The notes beneath the pieces are model-generated. The model did not search any database. It was not told the DNA's origin and worked only from the letters and a program-made list of their open reading frames with translations. From Roseivirga seohaensis (GTDB lineage Bacteria; Bacteroidota; Bacteroidia; Cytophagales; Cyclobacteriaceae), in the NCBI RefSeq assembly GCF_001592945.1, contig NZ_LRPB01000048.1, positions 456,207 through 520,206 of the forward strand: DNA of 64,000 bases. Direction: 5' to 3'. This document shows, piece after piece, positions 34,696 to 42,240 of this stretch. Position 1 is the stretch's first letter. Each line of letters starts with the position of its first letter. Position numbers and translations under genes: made by a program.

Positions 34696-35469
34696 ATGGA
34701 ATTTATCAAAGTAAATAAAGCTTACGCCAAACACATTGCACTAATTCAGTTGAACAGACCTAAAGAACTAAACGCGTTGAACCTGCAACTTATGGGTGAA
34801 ATTAGGGATTGCCTAAAAGAGTTAGATCAAGACGATGAAGTCCGTGTTATTATTATCTCAGGAGATGAAAGAGCCTTCGCAGCAGGTGCCGACATTAAAC
34901 AGATGGCCGGCAAGTCTACCATTGATATGTGGAAAGTAGATCAGTTTAGTACATGGGATCAGATTAATAAAACTCGTAAACCTATTATTGCAGCAGTATC
35001 TGGTTTTGCCTTGGGCGGTGGTTGCGAATTGGCAATGACCTGCGATATGATAGTAGCGTCTGAAACTGCTCAATTTGGCCAGCCTGAAATTAAAATTGGG
35101 GTAATGCCAGGAGCAGGAGGCACCCAACGACTCACTAAAGCCTTAGGCAAGGCAAAGGCCATGGAATTGGTATTAACAGGAAAGTTTATTTCCGCGGAAG
35201 AAGCCTTAGGTTATGGACTGATAAATAAAGTTGTACCTGTTGAAGTATATTTAAAAGAAGCCGTTAGCCTTGCCAGTGAAATTGCGGCAATGTCCCCTAT
35301 CGCTGTTCAAATGGCTAAGGAAGCCGTGAAAAGATCTTTTGAAGTACCATTAGAAGAAGGGCTTCACTTTGAAAGAAAGAACTTCTACATGCTCTTCTCC
35401 TCCGAAGATCAGAAAGAAGGAATGAATGCTTTTGTGGAAAAACGAAAACCTGATTTTAAGGGGAAGTAA
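34696..35469 (+). CDS. Enoyl-CoA hydratase / crotonase family
   Basis: A 257-residue crotonase with the family hallmarks: LNRPKELNALNLQLMGEI, the oxyanion-hole residue in AFAAGADIKQM, SGFALGGGCELAMTCDMIVA, and both catalytic glutamates (GQPEIKIGVMPGAGGTQRL, with E of P-E and the second Glu in the GGCELAM helix). It hydrates trans-2-enoyl-CoA in fatty-acid beta-oxidation, or a related acyl-CoA. It is a single-gene unit ended by a strong terminator. Confidence 0.9.
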   Translation: MEFIKVNKAYAKHIALIQLNRPKELNALNLQLMGEIRDCLKELDQDDEVRVIIISGDERAFAAGADIKQMAGKSTIDMWKVDQFSTWDQINKTRKPIIAAVSGFALGGGCELAMTCDMIVASETAQFGQPEIKIGVMPGAGGTQRLTKALGKAKAMELVLTGKFISAEEALGYGLINKVVPVEVYLKEAVSLASEIAAMSPIAVQMAKEAVKRSFEVPLEEGLHFERKNFYMLFSSEDQKEGMNAFVEKRKPDFKGK

Positions 35470-35479
35470 TAATAAAAAA

Positions 35480-35499
35480 GGGGCTTGAGCCCCTTTTTT
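35480..35499. terminator. Bidirectional terminator between enoyl-CoA hydratase and DUF6588 genes
   Basis: GGGGCTTGAGCCCC (35480-35493) is a 5-6 bp GC-rich stem flanked by AAAAAA on the left and TTTTTT on the right, which terminates in both directions. Confidence 0.85.
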
Positions 35500-35522
35500 A
35501 TTATATAACAATGTAGTACTTC

Positions 35523-36578
35523 TTAAATACCTGGTACAATTGGAATGTTTGTATTGCTGGCTCCTTCTCTAAAGCTAAAACCAATACCTACAGTAGCTGT
35601 ATTGTATTCTTGGAAAGAGTACTCACCGAAAATATTTAAGAATAACAATCTGACTCTTAATCCAACATTCGCCTTTACTCCACCATTTTCATAAGCTAAA
35701 TCAATGGGATCAGTAAAACTTTGGGTTTCAGTAGTATATACTCCCTTCAACCCAAAAGTTGTTTTAGATTTTGCATAGCCTAAGCCTCCATAAACTGTAA
35801 GAAGTGCTATTTTTTTTGAAACCAATGCCTGAACTACAGTTCCCTTAGTTTCAAACTCCGCAGTTTGATTTAAGTCTGAATCTACAACAAACCCCGTTTT
35901 CAAATTTGTATACCCTACAAACATGGAAAGATCGAAAGGCAACTTCTTCACTACTGGCAAGTATTGCTTAATATCGTGCATTACGCCAATACCAAATAAT
36001 TTCACATTGGCTTCTTCTTCATCGCCAAACGACATGTCTGGTGTATATCTAATCTTAAGGTCAGTTCCCTTTATCAAACCAACCCCTAATTGAATCATTG
36101 GAGAAGGTACAGCGTTTGTTGGAAACTCCTCTTCTAAACCTAAACCTGTTGGTGCTGAAATACGAATAGTTTCATTACCACTGTTATCCATAAATGTCAA
36201 TTCCGGTAGATCATCAGCACCCAAATTAGGCCCAAATAAAGTAGGCAGTTGTGCTGAAGTACCATTCGATAATTTCACATTGGAATAATCAGAATTTTTG
36301 AAAGTAAAGAACTCACCACTGGAAGGTACAATTGCGGCATTCACAGAAATATTCAGGTCGAAACCTAAAGTTTTATGTGGCCTAGCCGTATTATACCAAC
36401 CTGCATTTACACCATAGCCAATACCTTGAAAAGCAGGCGCCATGTAAGCTTCTAATAGCTTATTAGCATCTGCCAAACCCGCTTCTAAAAAAGAGTCAAA
36501 ATCAAATTGTGCTTTAGAAACATTCGCCATTGACACCATTAGTCCAGCGATCAATAATATTCTTGTATAAATTTTCAT
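35523..36578 (-). CDS. DUF6588-like outer-membrane beta-barrel protein
   Basis: A 351-residue protein with a signal peptide (ILLIAGLMVSMANVSKAQ) and alternating hydrophobic strands such as GIGYGVNAGWYNTARPHKTL, PMIQLGVGLIKGTDLKIRYT, FDLSMFVGYTNLKTGF and TVYGGLGYAKSKTTF, ending in ATVGIGFSF with a C-terminal aromatic, as in outer-membrane barrels. I believe this corresponds to DUF6588, a Bacteroidota family of unknown function. It is last in a three-gene minus-strand operon with two small lipoproteins (spacing 20 and 58 bases). Confidence 0.65.
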   Translation of the reverse strand: MKIYTRILLIAGLMVSMANVSKAQFDFDSFLEAGLADANKLLEAYMAPAFQGIGYGVNAGWYNTARPHKTLGFDLNISVNAAIVPSSGEFFTFKNSDYSNVKLSNGTSAQLPTLFGPNLGADDLPELTFMDNSGNETIRISAPTGLGLEEEFPTNAVPSPMIQLGVGLIKGTDLKIRYTPDMSFGDEEEANVKLFGIGVMHDIKQYLPVVKKLPFDLSMFVGYTNLKTGFVVDSDLNQTAEFETKGTVVQALVSKKIALLTVYGGLGYAKSKTTFGLKGVYTTETQSFTDPIDLAYENGGVKANVGLRVRLLFLNIFGEYSFQEYNTATVGIGFSFREGASNTNIPIVPGI

Positions 36579-36598
36579 GTCAAAATGCTTTTAAAAAA

Positions 36599-37186
36599 TT
36601 AATCTAACTGAACTCTGGCGGTTACATCAAACTTGAATAAGAAATCAAATGTGTCGCTAGCTGTTTGAAAAGTAACATTCTTCCCAACTAATACTAGTTC
36701 AATTTTGAAAGAAGTACCATTCAATAAAGCGCTTTCGATGACTGACACAGCAGCAGGATTTACATCGCCAGGAGCTGCCTTATCGAAAAGAAGCACATCT
36801 TCTGTTTTAAGATGGGCATCAACAATTGTAGTTTCCAAAAGTTCGGTTGAATTACCTCCACTGATGATATTCAAAGTAACATCCAAATCAGCTTCATTTC
36901 CAGCATTAAAGCCTTCAACCTTATACCAAATCTTGTTGATGGTAAAACGCTGAAGTTCATCCATGTACTCATCAAACTCATCCGAGGTAATATTGATTTC
37001 ACCTGTTTCTACAGTAACTGGTGGAGTTTCATTGATCAATTGACCAATCGCCACCGCAGGAACATCAAGAGTTACCGTAACAGGATCAGTTTCCACAACT
37101 TGGGAGATATCTGATTGAATACCAGCTTCTCCGCAGGCACTAATGATAGTGGCCATCAGCAAAATTAACAGTACGTTTTTTTTCAT
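36599..37186 (-). CDS. Lipoprotein with beta-sandwich-like body (paralogue A)
   Basis: A 195-residue protein: MKKNVLLILLMATIISAC is a lipoprotein signal (Cys18). The mature part has alternating strands, with INKIWYKVEGF, DLDVTLNIISGG, a helix AAVSVIESALLNG and a final FDFLFKFDVTARVQLD. Its body aligns with that of the next gene upstream (37245-37799) in the order Y-x-V/I, D-V-x-L-x-L, S/T-x-x-L-L/A, S-x-I-E-x-x-L/I-x-N, F-x-V-x-x-D-I/V-T-A. No known family is recognised; the two may be surface partners of the barrel protein. Confidence 0.65.
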   Translation of the reverse strand: MKKNVLLILLMATIISACGEAGIQSDISQVVETDPVTVTLDVPAVAIGQLINETPPVTVETGEINITSDEFDEYMDELQRFTINKIWYKVEGFNAGNEADLDVTLNIISGGNSTELLETTIVDAHLKTEDVLLFDKAAPGDVNPAAVSVIESALLNGTSFKIELVLVGKNVTFQTASDTFDFLFKFDVTARVQLD

Positions 37187-37244
37187 TGTTAAGGTTTTAA
37201 AAAGAATGCTAAATAATTATAAGGTTGAACAGTTAAAAATATAC

Positions 37245-37799
37245 TCAGTTAGTGTTTTGTGAAATAGAAGCGGTAATATCCCATACTACCTCAACAGTAA
37301 AATCACTTTCAATGTCTTTATCAAAGCCTGCAGTAACGATTAAATTAAAAGGCTCTTGGTTATTTATAATAGCTTCTAAACTGGCCACTTGGGCTGCGCT
37401 AAGTTGAGAAGATGCGTTTCCGCTTTCAAAAGCAGTAAAAAGTCCATTAGCTAACGTAATACCAGTAACCGATAACACCTCTGTGGTGGTACCATTTAAT
37501 TCTGTAGAAAGACTTAAACTCATAAGGACATCATTACCCGCAGTGCCAAAATAATCTGAAATCTCATAAGTCAGCTGGTTAAGCGTAATATTCTTAATCA
37601 GTTCCGAATCTTCTGTAAATAATGCCGATGGATCTACCAAACGTTCAGCGGTATAGCTGTTATTTGTGCTACCATTGGCTTCGTCACTGTTGATAGTGAA
37701 TTCATAGTTACCTACAGAAGGCACAGTAATTAAAATTCCGCCTTCATCGCAAGCAGAAAGCGTAATTAGAAACATAAGAAATAAGCAGATCTTCTTCAT
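37245..37799 (-). CDS. Lipoprotein with beta-sandwich-like body (paralogue B)
   Basis: A 184-residue lipoprotein: ICLFLMFLITLSACDEGG, Cys17 acylated. The body shows LNQLTYEISDYFGTAG, DVLMSLSLSTELNG, QVASLEAIINNQEPFNLIVT and FTVEVVWDITASIS. It resembles the adjacent downstream lipoprotein over its whole length, so the pair arose by duplication. It is the first gene of the operon; upstream lies the divergent peroxiredoxin gene with 267 bases between starts. Confidence 0.65.
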   Translation of the reverse strand: MKKICLFLMFLITLSACDEGGILITVPSVGNYEFTINSDEANGSTNNSYTAERLVDPSALFTEDSELIKNITLNQLTYEISDYFGTAGNDVLMSLSLSTELNGTTTEVLSVTGITLANGLFTAFESGNASSQLSAAQVASLEAIINNQEPFNLIVTAGFDKDIESDFTVEVVWDITASISQNTN

Positions 37800-37911
37800 T
37801 GATTTTGTATTAACAGGTTACGTAAAGTTAACAATAAATTCGAAGCCTGTATTTTACATTTATATGGCTTAAAACTAATTCTGATTTATCCTAAAAGAAA
37901 AACTTCAAGCA

Positions 37912-37942
37912 TTTGATTCGACTCTATTGACAGTTATCTTTG
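37912..37942 (+). promoter_or_regulatory. Promoter of the peroxiredoxin gene (full Bacteroidota consensus)
   Basis: TTTG at 37912-37915, a 19-base spacer and TATCTTTG at 37935-37942 match TTTG-N19-TAnnTTTG with no mismatch. Transcription would start near 37949, giving an untranslated leader of about 118 bases before the ATG at 38067. Confidence 0.8.
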
Positions 37943-38066
37943 CAGCCGAAAACACGTGAAAGACAATTTCATCAATAAATAAAAGGTGGGATTTGACTAA
38001 TTTGAGTGGTCTCTTAACGTAAAGATTAGTAAAAGAAATTAATTATTCAATTCAAATAAAAAACAA

Positions 38067-38696
38067 ATGTCATTAGTTGGAAAAAAAGCACCAATATTTA
38101 GCGCACCAGCGGTAATTAACGGAGAAGAAATAGTAGAGGGATTTTCTCTTGAGCAGTACATCGGTAAAAAAGATGTAGTATTTTTCTTCTATCCGAAAGA
38201 TTTCACTTTTGTGTGCCCTACTGAAATTTTGGCTTTTCAAGAGAAGCTAGGTGAATTCGAGAAAAGAGGCGTTGCGGTAGTTGCAGCTTCTTGCGACACT
38301 GAAGAAAGCCATTTGGCTTGGTTAATGACTCCTAAAAATCAAGGTGGTATTGAAGGTGTTACCTATCCTATAGTAGCCGATACGGCTAAAACAATTGCTC
38401 ATAATTATGGCGTTTTAGCAGGAGATTGGAACTACAACGAAGAAGGCGAACTTACTTTCGAAGGAGCTCCTATTGCTTACAGAGGTACATTCTTAATCGA
38501 CAAAGAAGGAACTGTAAGACAAGAAACTATCAACGATTTGCCATTAGGTAGAAATATCGATGAAATGATCCGTTTGGTTGACGCCCTTCACCATGTTGAA
38601 AAATACGGTGAGGTTTGCCCTGCAAACTGGGAAGAAGGAAAAGAAGCAATGAAAGCTACTAAAGATGGCGTTGCTGATTACCTTTCAAAAAACTAA
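38067..38696 (+). CDS. 2-Cys peroxiredoxin (AhpC/Prx1 type)
   Basis: A 209-residue peroxidase that reduces hydrogen peroxide and organic peroxides. Peroxidatic Cys50 is in FTFVCPTE, with the conserved Pro, Thr and later Arg (AYRGTFLID); resolving Cys184 is in EVCPANW. Small insertions (LMTPKNQGGIEG and the acidic EEGELTF loop) make it slightly longer than E. coli AhpC. No AhpF is adjacent; electrons may come from thioredoxin. It has a consensus promoter, and an OxyR gene lies 4 kb downstream, likely its regulator. Confidence 0.95.
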   Translation: MSLVGKKAPIFSAPAVINGEEIVEGFSLEQYIGKKDVVFFFYPKDFTFVCPTEILAFQEKLGEFEKRGVAVVAASCDTEESHLAWLMTPKNQGGIEGVTYPIVADTAKTIAHNYGVLAGDWNYNEEGELTFEGAPIAYRGTFLIDKEGTVRQETINDLPLGRNIDEMIRLVDALHHVEKYGEVCPANWEEGKEAMKATKDGVADYLSKN

Positions 38697-38722
38697 GCTG
38701 AATTAAATATTTAGTATAAAAG

Positions 38723-38746
38723 CCCTCCTTAATGGAGGGTTTTTTA
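38723..38746 (+). terminator. Terminator of the peroxiredoxin gene
   Basis: CCCTCC (38723-38728) pairs with GGAGGG (38734-38739) over a TTAAT loop, followed by TTTTTTATTTTT. Confidence 0.9.
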
Positions 38747-38752
38747 TTTTTG
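38745..38752 (+). promoter_or_regulatory. -7 element inside the terminator tail, before waaA
   Basis: TATTTTTG fits TAnnTTTG exactly. It overlaps the T-tract of the peroxiredoxin terminator and lies only six bases before the waaA ATG, so an initiated transcript would start at about the start codon. No -33 TTTG at the right spacing was found. Confidence 0.4.
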
Positions 38753-38758
38753 TTCTGA

Positions 38759-40003
38759 ATGGCTATTATTCTCTATAATTTATCCGTCCGTTTTTATCGC
38801 CTTGTTATTGGCTTGGTAGCCCCATTCAATGAAAAAGCAAAAAAGTTCGTAAACGGTAGAGTAGGGATATTTGATCGCCTAGCAAAGGATTTTTCAGACA
38901 TCAAAAAGCCTGTGATTTGGTTTCATTGTGCCTCACTAGGTGAATTTGAACAAGGTCGCCCAGTAATTGAGGCATTTCTTAATTCAAAACCTAATAATAA
39001 AATACTCATTACATTTTTCTCTCCATCAGGTTACGAGCTCAGGAAGAATTACACCGAAGCCGATTTTGTTTACTATTTACCAATCGATACAAAAAAGAAC
39101 GCCAAACGCTTTTTAGATATCGTCAATCCAGCCTTGGTGATTTTCGTGAAATACGAATTTTGGTATCACTACCTCAAACAAACCAGTGAACGCAAAATTC
39201 CGCTGTATTGCATTTCAGCCTTATTCAATGAAAAACAGCGTTTTTTCAAACCCAATGGAGGTTTTTTCAGAAAAACGCTCAACTTGTTCGATCACATTTT
39301 TGTTCAAAACGAAAAGTCTGAAAAGCTACTGCAGCAAATTAACATCAAACAAGTCTCTGTTGCTGGCGACACCCGTTTTGACAGGGTAGTAGACACCGTG
39401 AGCAACCCAAAGCATTTTCCATTGGTAGCACAATTCAGCCAAAACGAGCTCGTCATGGTAATTGGAAGTTGCTGGCCTTCCGATATGGCCTTCCTCTTCC
39501 CTATTATCAATCGTTCGGAAAACGTGAAATTCATAATTGCCCCACACGATGTGAGTGAAAACAGCATCAAGCAATTAGAAAAGGGCTTGAAGTTACCCCA
39601 TTGCCGAATTACAGAAGCTACTCCTGAAAACATTGATCAATCTCGAATCATAATTATCAACACCATAGGCATGCTTTCTTCGCTCTATCAATATGGGCAA
39701 TTTTCGTACATTGGCGGAGCCTTTGGAGACGGGCTACACAATATATTAGAAGCGGTAACTTTTGGGCTACCCGTAATTTTCGGGAACAACAACCTAGAAA
39801 AATTCCCTGAATCGTTGGCGCTAATTGAAAAAGGAGGCGCATTTTCATTCACGCAACAATCAGAAATTGAAGAGCATTTCGCAAAACTATCTACCGATAC
39901 TAATTTCAGAAATAAAGCTTCTGAGATTTGTAAAACGTATATTCGAGAAAACACTGGTGCTACCGCCAAAATTATGGACAGTTTAACCCAATGGAACAAA
40001 TGA
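38759..40003 (+). CDS. waaA: 3-deoxy-D-manno-octulosonic acid (Kdo) transferase
   Basis: A 414-residue GT30 glycosyltransferase that adds Kdo from CMP-Kdo to the lipid A precursor at the inner membrane. An N-terminal membrane-anchoring helix (LYNLSVRFYRLVIGLVAPF) precedes the first Rossmann domain with the family motif WFHCASLGEFEQGRPVIE (the conserved G-E acid-base Glu) and the second with GSCWPSD, PHDVSE, and YIGGAFGDGLHNILEAVTFG. A single Kdo transferase is as expected. Its end overlaps rsgA by 13 bases. Confidence 0.95.
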   Translation: MAIILYNLSVRFYRLVIGLVAPFNEKAKKFVNGRVGIFDRLAKDFSDIKKPVIWFHCASLGEFEQGRPVIEAFLNSKPNNKILITFFSPSGYELRKNYTEADFVYYLPIDTKKNAKRFLDIVNPALVIFVKYEFWYHYLKQTSERKIPLYCISALFNEKQRFFKPNGGFFRKTLNLFDHIFVQNEKSEKLLQQINIKQVSVAGDTRFDRVVDTVSNPKHFPLVAQFSQNELVMVIGSCWPSDMAFLFPIINRSENVKFIIAPHDVSENSIKQLEKGLKLPHCRITEATPENIDQSRIIIINTIGMLSSLYQYGQFSYIGGAFGDGLHNILEAVTFGLPVIFGNNNLEKFPESLALIEKGGAFSFTQQSEIEEHFAKLSTDTNFRNKASEICKTYIRENTGATAKIMDSLTQWNK

Positions 40004-40920
40004 GAGGAAGAGTCATTCGATCTACGGGTTCTTGGTATGAAGTGAAAACCGAAAGCGAAGAAGTTTTCAAAGCTCGATTGCGCGGTAAATTCAAGCAAGA
40101 CAAGCTGAAGGTTAATAACCCAATTGCGGTAGGCGACTGGGTAACGCTTGAACAAGAAGGCGAAGAAGGTTCGGCCGTAATCAAAACCATTGAGCCACGT
40201 ACTAATTACATAATTCGTAAATCCACCCGTAAGTCTAATTTCTCGCACATTATCGCGTCTAATTTAGACCAAGCACTTCTGGTGGCAACACTTGCCTTTC
40301 CACGCACTTCTTTAGGCTTTATAGATCGTTTTTTGGTCAGTGCCGAATCGTTTAGAATCCCATGTATTTTAGTCATTAACAAAAGCGATTTACTCGATGA
40401 GGAAGGTTTAGAAATTGCAGCGCAATTGAAGGAACTCTACGAGAGTATTGGTTATAGAACTCTACTTATTTCTGTGCTGGAAGAAAAAGGATTAGATGAA
40501 ATTAAAGCAGCGTTAAAGGGCAAAACCTCTTTAATTTCTGGCCATTCTGGTGTAGGCAAATCTTCTTTACTAAATGCATTGGTACCCGAACTAGGTTTAC
40601 GAATTGGTGAGGTTTCTACCTTTGCTAATAAAGGAACTCACACCACCACTTTTGCCGAAATGTTTGAAACCGAAGATAATGCCCGAATCATAGATACGCC
40701 TGGAATTAAAGAGCTAGGATTGGTAGAAATGGAGCAAGATGAAATTAGCGACTACTTTCCTGAAATGAGGGCATTTTTAGGCCAATGCAAATTCAACAAT
40801 TGCCTCCACGTAAACGAACCAGGCTGCGCAGTGCTAGAGGCCTTTGTGAATGGAGAAATTGCTGACTCACGCTACACGAGCTACCTAAGCATGCTGGAAG
40901 ATTCGGACAATAGAAGGTAG
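39991..40920 (+). CDS. rsgA: Ribosome small-subunit-dependent GTPase A
   Basis: A 309-residue circularly permuted GTPase that helps mature the 30S subunit. An OB-fold is at about 1-65 (RVIRSTGSWYEVKTES). G motifs come in permuted order: G4 INKSDL near 130, G1 GHSGVGKSSLLN near 186, G3 DTPGIKELGL near 235. The C-terminal zinc finger is C-x4-C-x-H-x5-C (GQCKFNNCLHVNEPGC). The start lies inside waaA, 13 bases before its end, so the genes are translationally coupled. Confidence 0.96.
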   Translation: MEQMRGRVIRSTGSWYEVKTESEEVFKARLRGKFKQDKLKVNNPIAVGDWVTLEQEGEEGSAVIKTIEPRTNYIIRKSTRKSNFSHIIASNLDQALLVATLAFPRTSLGFIDRFLVSAESFRIPCILVINKSDLLDEEGLEIAAQLKELYESIGYRTLLISVLEEKGLDEIKAALKGKTSLISGHSGVGKSSLLNALVPELGLRIGEVSTFANKGTHTTTFAEMFETEDNARIIDTPGIKELGLVEMEQDEISDYFPEMRAFLGQCKFNNCLHVNEPGCAVLEAFVNGEIADSRYTSYLSMLEDSDNRR

Positions 40921-41005
40921 CTGGTTTTATTTATTTACATTAAAACCAAACATAATTACAAGTTCCAGTATCTACATTATATTGGTAGAGATTAATAACC
41001 ACTCA

Positions 41006-41680
41006 ATGACTACAAACAAGCTTTTAGAAAGCGCAACCCTATGGCTTTCCAACCCCATTCCCTCTAGCCTTGAAGAAGGTATACAAAATGCTAATGAACT
41101 TCTTATTGACCTACAATCAGCGGTAGACAATAACCGAAGCTCAAAGCAAATCATTGGCCCTCTACTAGGTAAAGTAAAAGCCATGCAAAAGAGAATTGAG
41201 AACATGGAGCTCGTAAACTGGGTAGCCATTGGAAAAGGATATTTGGCGATTGGACACCGGCCAAGCACGAAACTTACTGAAGATTTAAAACTTCAAAATT
41301 GTACACACATCTTGACCTTGCTTTCAGAAAACGAAGGCGCTAAAAAAATTAAAATCCTTACCGACAAATCAAATTTAAAATGGCTTTGGCTACCCATGGA
41401 AAGCGCAAAGCCATTGGCAGAAGAAAGAACCGAAGAACTCGGTGCTTTACTTTCGGGAATGAAAGATATTTTAGAGCAAGGCGGTAAGATATACCTTCAC
41501 TGTTCTGCGGGAATTCATAGAACAGGGATGATCGCATATTCATTTCTTCGGTTTATAGGTTTAAGCCCAGAAGATGCCATGCAGAAGCTTAAAGAGTTGC
41601 GACTAGATACTTACGAAGGGGTTGGGGAAGAAAGAACGGCTTGGGGCGAAGAGATTGTGAGGAGGTTAAAAACTAAATAA
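41006..41680 (+). CDS. Dual-specificity-type protein phosphatase (PTP superfamily)
   Basis: A 224-residue protein. The N-terminal 75 residues are helical and carry no known motif. The phosphatase domain begins near WVAIGKGYLAIGHRPSTK and ends with the P-loop HCSAGIHRTGM (C-x5-R), preceded by WLPMESAKPL and a Glu/Asp region that could supply the general acid. This is the cysteine-phosphatase type, unrelated in fold to the LMW enzyme at 34.2 kb. The frame is open from a TTG at 40982, but the ATG at 41006 is preferred. Substrate unknown. Confidence 0.8.
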   Translation: MTTNKLLESATLWLSNPIPSSLEEGIQNANELLIDLQSAVDNNRSSKQIIGPLLGKVKAMQKRIENMELVNWVAIGKGYLAIGHRPSTKLTEDLKLQNCTHILTLLSENEGAKKIKILTDKSNLKWLWLPMESAKPLAEERTEELGALLSGMKDILEQGGKIYLHCSAGIHRTGMIAYSFLRFIGLSPEDAMQKLKELRLDTYEGVGEERTAWGEEIVRRLKTK

Positions 41681-41721
41681 AATAGGAAGTAAGAGAAATA
41701 GCTCTTCCCCCTATTTTATTT
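41675..41721. terminator. Long bidirectional terminator hairpin
   Basis: AAATAAAATAGG (41675-41686) pairs perfectly with CCTATTTTATTT (41710-41721), and AAGAG/CTCTT (41691-41695/41702-41706) extends the stem inward. A-rich and T-rich arms give a poly-U run for either strand. It includes the end of the phosphatase gene. Confidence 0.85.
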
Positions 41722-41732
41722 GGGCTTGCTAA

Positions 41733-42122
41733 TTACAAACTGAGTCTACCTTTAACATATTCAATCTTGGTTTTACCGTGTTCAGCAGGCTTTCCGTCCT
41801 CGCCTAGGTTTACCATAATAATCTTATCAATACTCAAAATATCTTCTCTAGTAAGCTTATTTCGTACTTCACACCTTAATGTGATTGAAGTACGACCAAA
41901 GGCCACAGCCTCAATTCCAATTTCTATAATATCTCCCTGCCTAGGGGCATTTATAAAATTGATTTCAGAGATGAATTTGGTTACTATATGTCTGTTTTCA
42001 AGTTGAACAATAGTATAGAGTGCGGCCTCTTCATCTATCCATTCCAAAAGCCTACCTCCAAACAAAGTTGAATTAGGATTTAAATCTGTGGGGCGTACCC
42101 ATTTTCTAGTGTGAAAGTTCAT
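41733..42122 (-). CDS. Acyl-CoA thioesterase (hot-dog fold, YciA-like)
   Basis: A 129-residue single hot-dog domain. Motifs: RPTDLNPNSTLFGGRLLEWI with the conserved N-x-x-x-x-x-F-G-G and catalytic-region D of WIDEEAA, then FINAPRQGDIIEIGIEAVAF and GRTSITLRCEVRN. It hydrolyses acyl-CoA to free acid and CoA, probably with broad specificity, and should form hexamers or tetramers. It is divergent from oxyR with 118 bases between the starts. Confidence 0.9.
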   Translation of the reverse strand: MNFHTRKWVRPTDLNPNSTLFGGRLLEWIDEEAALYTIVQLENRHIVTKFISEINFINAPRQGDIIEIGIEAVAFGRTSITLRCEVRNKLTREDILSIDKIIMVNLGEDGKPAEHGKTKIEYVKGRLSL

Positions 42123-42201
42123 AATTCGTTTTCCGTGAGTTTTTAACCTTACCCGATTTATTTAATGGCATAAATTTCCGCCTTTCGGAACTATTAATCA
42201 A

Positions 42202-42237
42202 ATTAATGGTATCTATATTAGTATAGACTAAAGCTAT
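42202..42237 (+). promoter_or_regulatory. OxyR-like operator upstream of oxyR
   Basis: Two elements resemble the OxyR half-site ATAGnTnnnAnCTAT: ATTAATGGTATCTAT (42202-42216, two mismatches) and ATAGACTAAAGCTAT (42223-42237, one mismatch), separated by six bases where seven are usual. The centre forms the palindrome CTATATTAGTATAG. The site abuts the oxyR start codon at 42241, as expected of autoregulation, and could also act on the divergent thioesterase gene. Confidence 0.5.
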
Positions 42238-42240
42238 ACA

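Noticed and set aside
39688..40248. Minus-strand frame of 186 codons across the waaA/rsgA junction
   Set aside because: Lies opposite two firmly identified genes and has no recognisable motif; a shadow frame.
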